The notes under the pieces were generated by a model that was given only the letters and a program-made list of their open reading frames with translations, was not told the DNA's origin and searched no databases. A stretch of DNA of 62,969 nt from Nitrospirota bacterium (GTDB taxonomy: Bacteria > Nitrospirota > Thermodesulfovibrionia > Thermodesulfovibrionales > UBA6898), in contig JAJZPM010000014.1 in assembly GCA_021811105.1 (NCBI GenBank), positions 1 to 62,969 of the forward strand, given 5' to 3'. The position numbers and the translations under genes are program-made. Every line of letters begins with the position of its first letter. Within the stretch, counting starts at the first letter, position 1. Positions 36,206 to 51,076 of the stretch are shown here, in pieces.

Positions 36206-37252
36206 TTACTCCAGTGAAGGCAATAAGGGAACCGTCATTACGTCTTCTGGGATCTTCCCCGTCAGAGCATGCAGAAATGCAACGATGTCCTGGACCTGCT
36301 CTTTTGGAAGGTCCTTCCCCAACTGGATCTTACCCATGATCCAGACGGCTTCCTCCAGTTTGTCTACCGAGCCGTCATGGAAATAAGGGCGAGTCATCGC
36401 CACGTTCCTGAGCACCGGCACCTTGAAGACATACTTGTCGTTCTCGCTTTTCGTGACCGCAAATCTTCCCTCATCCACCTTCTTGCTCTTTGTGTATTCC
36501 CAGTACGGTGCGAAAAGGCCGAACTTCTGGTACATCTGCCCTCCGACAAAGGGGCTGAAATGACACCCTACGCACCCCTGGTCCATGAACGCCGCCAGTC
36601 CTTTTTTTTGTTGAGCCGTAATTGCATCCTTATTGCCTTTGAGAAATGCGTCCAAGGGAGCATGGGTCACCAGTGTCCTCTCGAAGGCGCCGACAGCCTT
36701 TGCGAAATTATCGACCGTCACCGGCTCCTTGTCTGAAGGGAAGGCGGCTTTAAACAGGGCTTGGTACTGCGCATATGACCGAAGTACTTTCTCGACCGAC
36801 TCATAAGACGGCATACCGAAGGCCGGCGGCCCTATGACAGACTGCTTTGCCTGGTCTTCGACGCTGGTCCTGTTCCCAATCCAGTGCTCGGATATCTGGC
36901 TCGCCGCATTAAAGACAGTGGGGTCGTTTCTCGGGTTTTCCGTGCAGTTGTGCCCAATCGACTTTCTCAGCCCGTCGGCCGCGTACAGGGGGATGGGATG
37001 GCATTTGGAACAACTTACCGTTCCGTCGACAGAAATCCTCGGCTCGTAAAAGAGGATCTTCCCGAGAGTCACCTTTTCCGGGGTTATCGGATTCTCGGCT
37101 GACGGCATGGATGCCGGCAAAGGACCGAGGACCTGTGATGCCCTCGTGATCAGGGCTTCATCGTCGGCAGTGAATGCGGTGACCGGCACGGCGAACAAAA
37201 GTATGAATAGCAAAAACCACGATTTTTTCTCTCTGAGTAACGGTGCTCTCAT
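36206..37252 (-). CDS. Dihaem cytochrome c peroxidase (CcpA/MauG family)
   Basis: A 348-residue periplasmic enzyme that reduces hydrogen peroxide with electrons from small cytochromes. The signal peptide spans about 1-30 (WFLLFILLFAVPVTAFT). Two haem c motifs are present, CSKCH (about residue 80) and CVGCH (about 226). The start has AGGAGGAAG just upstream. It depends on the cytochrome c assembly genes at 4.3-6.8 kb. The peroxidase assignment is by family; MauG-like oxidation of another protein is the alternative. Confidence 0.92.
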   Translation of the reverse strand: MRAPLLREKKSWFLLFILLFAVPVTAFTADDEALITRASQVLGPLPASMPSAENPITPEKVTLGKILFYEPRISVDGTVSCSKCHPIPLYAADGLRKSIGHNCTENPRNDPTVFNAASQISEHWIGNRTSVEDQAKQSVIGPPAFGMPSYESVEKVLRSYAQYQALFKAAFPSDKEPVTVDNFAKAVGAFERTLVTHAPLDAFLKGNKDAITAQQKKGLAAFMDQGCVGCHFSPFVGGQMYQKFGLFAPYWEYTKSKKVDEGRFAVTKSENDKYVFKVPVLRNVAMTRPYFHDGSVDKLEEAVWIMGKIQLGKDLPKEQVQDIVAFLHALTGKIPEDVMTVPLLPSLE

Positions 37253-37548
37253 GACTTCCTCCTTGCAACATCCGGACGTGTTGGTTTTTATTTACGTTTA
37301 TCACAAAAAGGACCCATCTGCAAGCGGCCTTTAGTTGCGTCCGGACGCGAGGACGCGACCGGGAAGGAAACTTTACCCTAAGGGTGCATAAAGTAGAGGC
37401 GGACATGCCGAAAAAAGCCACAGAAGCACTCCAAACAGATCGGCAGGTAAACGGCAGGATTTGACTGTTATTCACGTAAACTCAGAAATAACCATCAGTG
37501 ACTTTCGGAAGAAGGTTGGCCGGCCCCCGGAGGACTCGGAGACCTTTG

Positions 37549-38364
37549 CTAACTCTCCAGGCCCAGATCCATCGCGACCGCCTTGATGGTAGAATCGTCG
37601 ATAACCGGGTTCTTGAAGAGGAACCCTTCGAGGAGCGCATTGTCGCAGATGGTATTGATAAGCCTCGGACTGCCATTAGAGTATTTACAGATCAACTTTA
37701 TGGCGGACTCCGTGAAAATATTGTCGCTGCAGCAGGCGATCTTCAGCCGGTGGCCTATATACTCCCTGGTATTCTCCTCAGAGAATGCCTGCAGCCTTAT
37801 CCTGATTGCCACCCTCTGTTTGAGCGGTTCGTCGAGGGAAAGCACCTGGTCGAGTTCCGGAAGGCCGAAGAAGATGAAGTTCACCATCTTGCCCTGGGAG
37901 CTTTCCATGTTTAGAAGGCCCCTGAACTCCTCCATGATCTCCCGCGAGTTCAGCATCTGTACCTCGTCCATGAGGACAACGGCCTTTTTGCCTTCCTCGC
38001 CGATCTCATGCAGTCTCCTATAGATGCTGCCGAGGAGTTCGATCTTGTCGTCGGACATGTCCTTGACGCCGAGCTGGATTGCGAACTTTTTGAATAACCA
38101 TTCGGAACTGACCGATGAGTGGATGATCACAAGAAGGGCGGCCTCATAATTCTCTTCATCGAGTTCTTCCAGCAGCTTCCGCGCAAGGGTCGTTTTGCCG
38201 GCGCCGATATTGCCGATGACCACCGCGAGCCCTTTCTTCGTATCTATGGCATACTTCAGTTTTGCGATCGCCTCGGACTGCTGCGGGCTGTTATAGTAGA
38301 ACCTGCTGTCCACGACGTTCGAAAAAGGGTGTTCGCTGAGCTTGTAGTACTCTAAATAATCCAC
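37549..38364 (-). CDS. ExeA-like AAA ATPase
   Basis: A 271-residue cytosolic ATPase. Walker A is GNIGAGKTT (about 51-59) and Walker B is VVLMDEVQ (about 129-136). The opening YYKLSEHPFSNVVDSRFYY is the typical start of the ExeA/GspA group, but no C-terminal membrane or peptidoglycan-binding part is present. It starts at GTG with GGAG upstream. It lies 88 bases downstream of the TPR gene on the same strand, so the two are probably an operon. A role in secretion, pilus or polysaccharide assembly is possible. Confidence 0.82.
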   Translation of the reverse strand: MDYLEYYKLSEHPFSNVVDSRFYYNSPQQSEAIAKLKYAIDTKKGLAVVIGNIGAGKTTLARKLLEELDEENYEAALLVIIHSSVSSEWLFKKFAIQLGVKDMSDDKIELLGSIYRRLHEIGEEGKKAVVLMDEVQMLNSREIMEEFRGLLNMESSQGKMVNFIFFGLPELDQVLSLDEPLKQRVAIRIRLQAFSEENTREYIGHRLKIACCSDNIFTESAIKLICKYSNGSPRLINTICDNALLEGFLFKNPVIDDSTIKAVAMDLGLES

Positions 38365-38452
38365 TTTTGCTCCGTTTTATTCATCGGCCAGGAGTAGACG
38401 ACTGATTTCCCGAGTTCTATCTTAACAGATCCGCAAAAAATACGCAGCAGGA

Positions 38453-40954
38453 CTACAGGTAGGACACCCGGTCTTTTTTCGGCTTCGGTTTTTCGCCTGC
38501 GCCGCTCTTTCCGAGCTGCGCCCCGATCTGGCTTACCTTCTCTGAAACCCCCCTGAATCTGGCGTTCCAGCCGAATACCTCGGTGTACAGGTCGAGGGCC
38601 TCCCTCAGGTTTTTGTTTTTTTCATGCGCCTCCGCAAGGTCGTACTTCACCGACCAGTATGAATCGTCCCTGTCACTTATCTGGGTGAGCACCTTGCCGA
38701 GGACGTCAATAGCGAGAGAATACATGCCCTTTTCCATGTAACAGACGGCCAGCATCGTGGAGGACTGCAGAAACCGTTTTGGATCGTTCCTTGAAGTCTG
38801 AAACTCCTTAATCGCGTCATCGATCAGCCCCATTTCCTTGTACGCTATCCCAAGATTGTAACGGGTTTCGGAGTCTTCATCCCCGAGCTCCTTTTCGAGT
38901 CCCTTCTTGAATTCCTGAAAGATCTCGAGGACATCGTTGTCGAGTTCGGGTTCGGGCATTTCCTGGGCATCGACAAGGTCTTGTTCCGAAAAAGTGAAGT
39001 CTTCGAAATCCTCATCAGGAGGTTGTTTTTCCGGGAGTTCCCCTTCCGGCCGGGGCTCTTCTCGCATCTCAATTTCTGCGCCGGCTGTTGTGAAGGTCTC
39101 TTCGGTCCCGCCGGCCGACTCGACGGGGATTCCCCCCTCCTGTTCTTCCCGAAGGTCGACAGGCGGCGGCATCTCCGGTGTTTCCTCTACCTCGGAGAGT
39201 TGCCCGAGGTTCGTCAGCCTCTCGGCCACTTCCTTGTTTTCCGGAAAGAGAGTATGGAGCCTTTCAAGTATCTTCGCCGCCTCCTGCGTGAGCCCCTGCC
39301 GTAAGTAGAAATCGGCTTCGGCGATCTCTTCCTCGTAATCCTCGATATCGGACGCCCCTGTCCCGGCTTCGCTGAACGGGGTAGGCTCGGCACCGTACGA
39401 TGTGGGTTCCAGTTGCGGGATGACCCCCCTTTCTGCTAGTCTCGGGTCATCGGGATATATTCCGGCGGCTTCCTGCAGCTCTTTTTCGGCGCGATCGAGA
39501 TCTCCCTGGCGTTTGTACAGTTCGCTCAGGATAAGGCATTCGGTTACGGCCGATTCTTTATCCGATGTATCTGCATACAGGGACTTGAGCCGCACATGCA
39601 CCTCGGCATTCTGGGGGTTCCTCAATTTCAACCCCTCCAAAAGTTTGACCGCTTCACTGAGGAGACCGTATCTGGAGAATATGTCCGCCTCTGTCAGGAG
39701 CTCTTCAACCGTCTTTCCACCCTCAGATACCCCGGTGTCGGTTGTCTCTTCCGCCGCCTCCGGCTCGATCCGTGCCTCAAGTTCTTTCTCTTCGGCCGGC
39801 CTTTCCTCTAGTTCACCGATCAGTTCGCGCACCCGGGCATCATCAGGATCGGCCTCGAGGGCTTCCCGGTAACAACCAAGCGCATCATCGGTCAACCCTT
39901 TTTCTTTCAGGGCGTCGCCCAGGGAGACAAGCTCGGCGCCGAGCATTCGCTTTTCCCCTTTTTCCCTGTACAGCGAGACGAGCCGCCTGCCGGTCTCTAG
40001 AGGGTCGATGTCTCTGAATGATCCGAGAAGTCGTATCGGATCATCGTAATTATTCTGGAGAATCATATCGTCGATAACCGGCAGATAGAATTCCCACGCC
40101 CTTGCCTTCGGGCCTTTCTTGAGGAACACGTCTCCGAGCAGTCTCCTGGCCCTCATGTTGTCCGGCTCGATCTGCGAGACCCTGCGGAGACAATCTTCCG
40201 CGGTTTCATAGTTTCCGGCATCCAGCGAAAGCTCCGCATACCGCAAGAGTATGTCAGTGTCGTCAGGGAAGAGGCCGGCCATCTCCTTCATGGCGGCCAC
40301 TGCGTTGCCGATCTCTCCCGATTTCTCGTAAAGCCGGGCAATCCCGATTGCCGCCTCCTTGTTCATCGGGTTTAACTCGGTGACTTTTTGATAATATTCC
40401 CTGGCCTTGGGAATGTCGCCTTTCCCCTCGTACGACCTGGCGATGGAAAGGTATTCTTTTACCGCATCCGATTTCAGGCCTTCCTTGAGGAATATCTCGG
40501 CGACCTTGTTCCTCAGCGGGACATTGGAAGGAGAAAGCGAAAGTATCTTCTGGTAGATGTCCAGCAGCCTGTCCTTCTTTCCTTCCTTCGAAAGGCTGTC
40601 GGCCGCTGCGAGGTAATACTTTGTCGCGTCGGTGGTCAGGCCCTTTTCTTCGCTAAGTTCGCCGAGCGCGTACAGGGCATCCGCATCAGCCTGGCTGAAG
40701 TTAAGGACTTTCTTGTATAGGGCGAGCGCCTTAAGAGAAAACCCCTCCCGGCGGAAATAACCGGCCGCCTGATGGTAGGATTCTATCGCACTTTTCCTGT
40801 CGCCCTTCCTCAGATAGAGGTCTCCGACCGTATTGTACGTGTTGCCGTCCGGAGATTCCTTGATAAGCTTGTCCCATTCGGCAATGGCCTTATCCAGCTG
40901 CCCCCTGGCAAGGTACTTCTGAGCCTCTCTAATTATTGCGGTCTTGTCAGCCAT
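38453..40954 (-). CDS. Large TPR-repeat protein
   Basis: An 833-residue protein made almost wholly of tetratricopeptide repeats: about 12 in residues 1-390, an acidic linker, more repeats at about 410-590, a long acidic Glu/Pro-rich disordered segment (about 600-690) and a final TPR group (about 700-800). There is no signal peptide or membrane segment. TPRs are protein-binding scaffolds, and the tail with paired repeats resembles gliding or pilus assembly scaffolds. The partner is unknown; the ExeA-like ATPase downstream is the best candidate by position. Confidence 0.85.
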   Translation of the reverse strand: MADKTAIIREAQKYLARGQLDKAIAEWDKLIKESPDGNTYNTVGDLYLRKGDRKSAIESYHQAAGYFRREGFSLKALALYKKVLNFSQADADALYALGELSEEKGLTTDATKYYLAAADSLSKEGKKDRLLDIYQKILSLSPSNVPLRNKVAEIFLKEGLKSDAVKEYLSIARSYEGKGDIPKAREYYQKVTELNPMNKEAAIGIARLYEKSGEIGNAVAAMKEMAGLFPDDTDILLRYAELSLDAGNYETAEDCLRRVSQIEPDNMRARRLLGDVFLKKGPKARAWEFYLPVIDDMILQNNYDDPIRLLGSFRDIDPLETGRRLVSLYREKGEKRMLGAELVSLGDALKEKGLTDDALGCYREALEADPDDARVRELIGELEERPAEEKELEARIEPEAAEETTDTGVSEGGKTVEELLTEADIFSRYGLLSEAVKLLEGLKLRNPQNAEVHVRLKSLYADTSDKESAVTECLILSELYKRQGDLDRAEKELQEAAGIYPDDPRLAERGVIPQLEPTSYGAEPTPFSEAGTGASDIEDYEEEIAEADFYLRQGLTQEAAKILERLHTLFPENKEVAERLTNLGQLSEVEETPEMPPPVDLREEQEGGIPVESAGGTEETFTTAGAEIEMREEPRPEGELPEKQPPDEDFEDFTFSEQDLVDAQEMPEPELDNDVLEIFQEFKKGLEKELGDEDSETRYNLGIAYKEMGLIDDAIKEFQTSRNDPKRFLQSSTMLAVCYMEKGMYSLAIDVLGKVLTQISDRDDSYWSVKYDLAEAHEKNKNLREALDLYTEVFGWNARFRGVSEKVSQIGAQLGKSGAGEKPKPKKDRVSYL

Positions 40955-41111
40955 GTGGTTACCTTCAATATTATCTCAGTATGGTGAAAAGAGTCAATGT
41001 TACGGACACTTAGAATAGGCTATCCCGTTTCCCCGGACCGGTAAAAAGCACCGACTTTTTCACCACATTCTCCTCATATGTTGCGCGTGTTCATGCAACT
41101 ACAAGGTCAAT

Positions 41112-41141
41112 TTGACAGGTTTTTCCCTTTTGTGGTTTAAT
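41112..41141 (+). promoter_or_regulatory. Promoter of the pyr operon
   Basis: A perfect TTGACA (41112-41117), an 18-base spacer and TTTAAT (41136-41141), giving a leader of about 120 bases before pyrR. Confidence 0.75.
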
Positions 41142-41158
41142 AAAGTCGCCTTTAAAAT

Positions 41159-42751
<1,593 letters not shown>

Positions 42752-42755
<4 letters not shown>

Positions 42756-44053
42756 AGATAGTGATCAAAAACGGACGCGTCATCGACCCTTCCCAGGGCA
42801 TCGACGGTGTCTGCGATCTGGTGATAGAAGACGGAAAGATCAAAGAAGTGAAAAGCGAAAAGTCAAAGGGTAAAAGTCAAGGGCATGAAAACAGCAGGGG
42901 GACAAAAGAGATCGATGCGTCAGGTAAACTCGTTTTTCCGGGCCTCGTCGATCTCCATGTGCATCTCCGGGAGCCGGGATACGAGTATAAAGAGACGATC
43001 CGGACCGGGACTGCGGCCGCAGTCAAAGGCGGTATTACCTCGGTCTGCTGCATGCCTAATACGAACCCTGTCAATGACAATTCGAGTGTGACTGAGTTTA
43101 TCCTCAAGAAGGCGGCATCTGAAGGGGCATGCCGGGTATTTCCGATAGGCGCCATTACCAAGGGGCAAAAGGGCGAGGAACTCGCCGAGATGTCGATCAT
43201 GCATGAGGCGGGATGCATAGCCTTTTCGGACGACGGCAGGCCGGTCGTGGACAGTCTGATGATGCGGCGGGCGATGGAGTATTCGAGGATACTGAAAGTG
43301 CCCCTTATTTCGCACTGCGAAGATCTCGCATTGTCCGCGGGCGGGGTGATGCACGAGGGGCTGTTGTCTGTGACGCTCGGACTCAAGGGCATCCCGTCGC
43401 AGGCGGAAGAGGTCATGGTGGCAAGGGACATCGCACTGGCTGAACTCACAGGCGGCAGGCTGCATATCGCCCACGTTTCGACCGGGGGATCGGTGGCGCT
43501 TATCCGGTCCGCGAAGAAGCGCGGCATAGCCGACATTACGGCAGAGACCTGCCCCCATTATTTCAGTATCACCGAGGAGGCTGTCGGCAACTATGACGCC
43601 AACGCGAAGGTGAACCCACCGCTGAGGAGCAGGAAGGATGTCGAGGCGATAAAGCGGGGGCTCAGTGACGGCACGATAGATGTGATCGCCACTGACCACG
43701 CACCCCACCACAGAGACGAAAAGCTCGGAGAATTCGACTTTGCGCCGTCCGGGATTTCGGGACTCGAAACGTCGCTGGGTCTGAGCATGAGACTCGTGGA
43801 TGAAGGCGTGCTCACGTACTCCGGCCTTGTCGAAAAGATGGCCTTGAGGCCCTCCGGGATCATCGGGATCGACCGTGGCACCCTGAGGCCGGGTGCCGAG
43901 GCAGACGTTGTGGTCGTCGACTGCGCCGGGGAATGCAAGGTCGACGCCGGGGAGTTTCTCTCGAAAGGAAAAAATACCCCCTTTGACGGATGGACGCTCT
44001 CCGCGAAAGCGGTGCTCACAATCTCTCTTGGAAGGATACACGAATGGGAATGA
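42752..44053 (+). CDS. pyrC: Dihydroorotase
   Basis: A 433-residue amidohydrolase (class I type) that closes carbamoyl aspartate to dihydroorotate. Metal ligands appear in [10 protein letters not shown] and later in [15 protein letters not shown] and [10 protein letters not shown]. Residues of about 34-50 ([17 protein letters not shown]) are an extra, lysine-rich loop, encoded by a short tandem duplication (42858-42883), absent from typical relatives. The gene overlaps carA at its 3' end. Confidence 0.94.
42858..42883 (+). repeat. Short tandem duplication inside pyrC
   Basis: AAAAGTCAAAGGG (42858-42870) is followed by a near copy, AAAAGTCAAGGG (42872-42883). It codes for the additional loop of the dihydroorotase. 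Confidence 0.6.
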
Positions 44054-45255
44054 AGGCGTTGTTGGTCCTTGCCGACGGAATGGTCTTCGAAGGCAGGGGG
44101 TTCGGAGCGGAAGGAGAGACGATAGGGGAGGTGGTCTTCAATACCTCGATGACGGGTTATCAGGAGATACTGACCGATCCGTCCTACAAAGGGCAGATCG
44201 TGACGATGACCTACACGCAGATAGGCAACTACGGGATAAACGAAGAGGACATCGAATCCGCGGGCGGAATAAAGTCGGAGGGGTTTGTCGTGAAAGAGGG
44301 GTGCGATTTCCCGAGCAGCTGGCGATCCTCCGGTATCCTGCCGGAATACATGAAAAAGAGCGGGGTCGTGGGCATCCGGGGGATAGACACGAGGGCGCTG
44401 ACGAGACACCTGAGGAACCACGGTGCCCAGATGGGCATTATCTCGACCGCGGATGCCGATCCATCGCGTCTCCTAGAGAAAGTTAGGGCCCATCCCGGGA
44501 TATCTGCCTTCGATCTCGTAAAAGACGTTACGACGAAGGAAAAGTACCGGTGGACCGAAGGCTGCTGGAAATGGTGCGCGGAAGAAGTGAAGAGCCTGAA
44601 GAGAGAAGTTGGGGGTAAGGAGTCAGGGGTCAGGATCAAGAAAAGCACTGAATCGGACCGTTCACGCCTCACGCCCCACTCCTCACTCTCTGTCGTCGTC
44701 TACGATTTCGGGATCAAGTTGAATATACTGAGGAACCTCGTCGAGGCCGGTTTTGACGTGACAGTCGTCCCTGCACAGACGCCGGCGGAGAAGGTGCTCG
44801 AAACGGACCCCGACGGCATAATTTTGAGCAACGGCCCGGGCGACCCCGAGACGGTCACCTATGCGATAGAGGCGGCGAAGAAGCTGATCGGGGAAAAACC
44901 GATATTCGGGATATGCCTCGGCCACCAGATCCTCGGGTTGGCGATGGGCGGCAGGACGTACAAACTTAAATTCGGCCACCACGGCGGCAACCATCCTGTG
45001 AAGGACCTGGCCACTGACAGGGTCGAGATCACCTCGCAGAACCATAACTACTGCGTCGACATCAGGAGTCTCGGCGGCAAGGCAAAACTGACCCATACGA
45101 ACCTTTACGATGGGACCGAAGAGGGGATGAGTCATCTGGAGTTTCCTGTCTTTTCGGTGCAGCACCATCCCGAGGCAGGGCCCGGACCGAATGATTCGGC
45201 CCACCTCTTCAGAAGGTTCAGGGAGATGATAGAAAAAGGCGGGACATGGCAATAA
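44044..45255 (+). CDS. carA: Carbamoyl-phosphate synthase small subunit
   Basis: About 403 residues. It hydrolyses glutamine and passes ammonia to CarB. The glutamine amidotransferase triad is visible: Cys in [12 protein letters not shown] and His/Glu in [10 protein letters not shown]. Between the N-terminal domain (ending KYRWTEG) and the amidotransferase domain (starting [12 protein letters not shown]) lies about 40 extra residues rich in Lys/Ser/Arg, encoded by an imperfect inverted repeat (44615-44686). I start at ATG 44044 because GGAAGGA lies 6 bases upstream; the ATG at 44050 is the alternative. Confidence 0.94.
   Translation: MGMKALLVLADGMVFEGRGFGAEGETIGEVVFNTSMTGYQEILTDPSYKGQIVTMTYTQIGNYGINEEDIESAGGIKSEGFVVKEGCDFPSSWRSSGILPEYMKKSGVVGIRGIDTRALTRHLRNHGAQMGIISTADADPSRLLEKVRAHPGISAFDLVKDVTTKEKYRWTEGCWKWCAEEVKSLKREVGGKESGVRIKKSTESDRSRLTPHSSLSVVVYDFGIKLNILRNLVEAGFDVTVVPAQTPAEKVLETDPDGIILSNGPGDPETVTYAIEAAKKLIGEKPIFGICLGHQILGLAMGGRTYKLKFGHHGGNHPVKDLATDRVEITSQNHNYCVDIRSLGGKAKLTHTNLYDGTEEGMSHLEFPVFSVQHHPEAGPGPNDSAHLFRRFREMIEKGGTWQ
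44615..44686 (+). repeat. Imperfect inverted repeat inside carA
   Basis: The left arm 44615-44634 and right arm 44667-44686 match at 15 of 20 positions as inverted repeats. It codes for the extra interdomain linker of CarA and keeps the frame open. Confidence 0.65.
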
Positions 45256-45905
45256 CGAAAGAGAAAGGCTACGCGCTCACCAGAAAGAATGACACCGTTG
45301 TTTTCAGGACGTCACTTTTTTTTGCCGAAAGAGAGAGCGTGCTGCACAAGGGGATTTACAGCAAGGACTTTGCGTCGGCACTTTCTTCCCTTTCGATCGC
45401 CGGCCTCGTCTATGCCGTCCTGGCCCTTAATTATAAACGAACGATTTTTTTTCACCTTGTATTTGCGGTCATCTTTATGGGCGGGTATCCCCTCTTCAGG
45501 ACGTTCGTCTTTAAAGACAGGTTTCTTGAGGCGCTCTTCGATCGCGCCAGGGGGCTTGCCGAGATATCGGTTACGGGCCTGATACAGAGGAAAACCGAGA
45601 GCCTTCCCCTTTCGGCGGTGAAGAACATCCTGATAGAAAGTAAGAAGATCGGGGTCGAAAACCCCGATGCGGTCGAGTTTGTCGAAAAGATCTCTGCACA
45701 GCACGGGACGGTCATCCCGGGTTTCGGCGAGGAGAAGACTTTTTTCATGCTGAAGCTGAAGCTTGCCGACGGCACCGACAGAATGATCTATGCGGACACG
45801 GAGATGCAGGACGTGATCGATGCGCATGAGGAGATTAAGAATTTTCTGGAGGCTGGTCCGGGTGAACGGCAGCACGACAGAGGCACGACGCTGAAAAATT
45901 CTTGA
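45246..45905 (+). CDS. Membrane protein of unknown function between carA and carB
   Basis: A 219-residue protein overlapping carA by 10 bases. Two hydrophobic helices lie near residues 48-65 and 68-85 ([16 protein letters not shown], then [19 protein letters not shown]), with a cytosolic C-terminal part (about 90-219) rich in charged helices. I do not recognise the family. Its position suggests co-transcription with the pyr genes, but carB has its own 219-base upstream gap. Confidence 0.65.
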   Translation: MAITKEKGYALTRKNDTVVFRTSLFFAERESVLHKGIYSKDFASALSSLSIAGLVYAVLALNYKRTIFFHLVFAVIFMGGYPLFRTFVFKDRFLEALFDRARGLAEISVTGLIQRKTESLPLSAVKNILIESKKIGVENPDAVEFVEKISAQHGTVIPGFGEEKTFFMLKLKLADGTDRMIYADTEMQDVIDAHEEIKNFLEAGPGERQHDRGTTLKNS

Positions 45906-46124
45906 ATGACGACGGGATTAAATTATATTCACATGGATGCAGGCATGAGTTTGGGTTTCTCTTGAAAAACGGCTGGCTGGCCTCACTGAAGATATTCAAG
46001 GTGTCGCAGACAAGCCTTTTTCATCGCCCTGCCTCTGTGCGCTGTGGGTTCTTTTTAGGTCCATAGGATGTCATGTATAAAAATGCGATGCGGTCAATAA
46101 ATAATTCACGGATGAGAGGTTAAC

Positions 46125-49490
<3,366 letters not shown>

Positions 49491-49504
49491 GGGATTACTT
49501 TGGT

Positions 49505-49689
49505 AAGCTGAGTCTGTTGTTGTGAGCCACTTCGGGAATTCTGTGGTGCTAAGACATTTCGGCAGTGGGTCGGTTAACTGACCCGCTACAGATATTTTCA
49601 CCCCCTTGCAAATCCCCACCTGCCGTGGTATTTTTTCTGGTATCATTACAGAAAGCCCTGAATCGCCGACCCTTATCCGGAGGTAGCAT
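49505..49689 (+). promoter_or_regulatory. Leader of the PGK-like gene
   Basis: It holds a hairpin (GTGGGTC...GACCCGC, about 49566-49587) without a T-run and the ribosome site GGAGG at 49679-49683. No gene is seen. Confidence 0.35.
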
Positions 49690-51000
49690 ATGTCCAAAAT
49701 AGACGAAAGGCTCCCCCTGCTTCAGAACGCCCCGATAGACGGCAAGGTCGTCCTCGTGAGGTTCGACCATAACGTCGTCAAAAACGGCGTCATCAGGGAC
49801 CCGTACCGGATCGACCGCACTCTCGGCACGCTTTACAACATCGTCGAGCGGGGCGGCAGGCCGGTCCTCATGACCCACATAGGGAGGCCGAAGGACAAGA
49901 AGACCGGCGAGATCAAGTGCAGGGAAGAGGAGTCGGTCAGGCCGATCGTCGATTACCTTGAACGCAAGCTCCATATAAAATTCCACATCCCCGAATTTGC
50001 CTCAGGCCCCGGCTGCGGCATCGCCGGCATCGACACGTCGATCAACCACGCCATCAGGGTCCTGAGGGAAAGGCGGATCGGCGGCATCTATCTTCCGAAT
50101 ACGCGCTGGTTTCAGGCGGAAGAGACGGCAGACGGGGAGGCGCGCGACAAACTGGCCCACCAACTAGCGGGACTCGCGGACATCTTCGTCAACGACGCCT
50201 TCGGGTCCTGGCAGCCGCATGTCTCAACGTACGACATCACCAAATACCTCCCGTCTTTCGCAGGCTTTCTCATGCAGGAAGAGATCGTGAACCTCGATTA
50301 CGTGCTCAAGCCTGCAAGGCCGTTCACCGCGGTCGTCGCCGGCTCGAAATACGACACCAAGATAGGGCCCCTCTATGCGATTTATAAGAAGGCGGACAGG
50401 CTTATCCTCGGCGGGGTCATCTATAACACCTTCCTCTGCGCCAAATACGGTGTCAGGATCGCGGGCGTCACCGAAAAAGACATCGAGGCCGCCAGGGAGC
50501 TTGTGACTATGGACGAAAAAGACGGCAAGATCGTTGAACTTCCCTATATCGTCGAGTCGGACATTCTCGAGGGCAAGGTCGCGGGCAGATTCAGGACCCT
50601 CTCGCTGAAGGATTTCAAAAAGGGAAACAGCTACGGATACATCCTGGACATCGACAGGGAATCTTTTTCGGACAAGGCGGTCCTCGACTCGATCCTCCAC
50701 TCGAGCACAATCTTCGTCAATGCGGTGATGGGGTTGACCCCTCACTTTTACGATGGGTCTCAGGCGCTCGACGAAACGATCGACAGGAACACCCACGCCA
50801 AGAAACTCTACGGCGGCGGCGATACGCTCCAGGAGTTCAAGGACCTCTGTCCGGGGCTTTACCTTTCGGTCCTCGATAATGCACAATATTATTTTTTCAC
50901 GGGCGGCGGGACCGTGCTTACGGCGATCGAACAGGGCACGCCATACGGGCTGAAGCCTGTCCTGGCGCTTATCGAAAACGGGGGCATGACGCCGCAGTGA
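49690..51000 (+). CDS. Divergent phosphoglycerate kinase
   Basis: A 436-residue PGK-family protein. Landmarks are altered but recognisable: VLVRFDHNVV for the usual VRVDFNVP, THIGRP, NDAFGSWQPHVSTYD for NDAFGxxHRAHAST, GSKYDTKIG for GGAKVSxKI, and the C-terminal nucleotide site GGGDT. It should convert 1,3-bisphosphoglycerate and ADP to 3-phosphoglycerate and ATP, but the changes could signal another substrate. The next gene is a phosphofructokinase. Confidence 0.8.
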   Translation: MSKIDERLPLLQNAPIDGKVVLVRFDHNVVKNGVIRDPYRIDRTLGTLYNIVERGGRPVLMTHIGRPKDKKTGEIKCREEESVRPIVDYLERKLHIKFHIPEFASGPGCGIAGIDTSINHAIRVLRERRIGGIYLPNTRWFQAEETADGEARDKLAHQLAGLADIFVNDAFGSWQPHVSTYDITKYLPSFAGFLMQEEIVNLDYVLKPARPFTAVVAGSKYDTKIGPLYAIYKKADRLILGGVIYNTFLCAKYGVRIAGVTEKDIEAARELVTMDEKDGKIVELPYIVESDILEGKVAGRFRTLSLKDFKKGNSYGYILDIDRESFSDKAVLDSILHSSTIFVNAVMGLTPHFYDGSQALDETIDRNTHAKKLYGGGDTLQEFKDLCPGLYLSVLDNAQYYFFTGGGTVLTAIEQGTPYGLKPVLALIENGGMTPQ

Positions 51001-51076
51001 CGACGCCTTACTAATGGACGTATTAAAATAGTAGGACGCTTATTTAGGATTCAGTCATCTTATAGAAGGAGGTCTT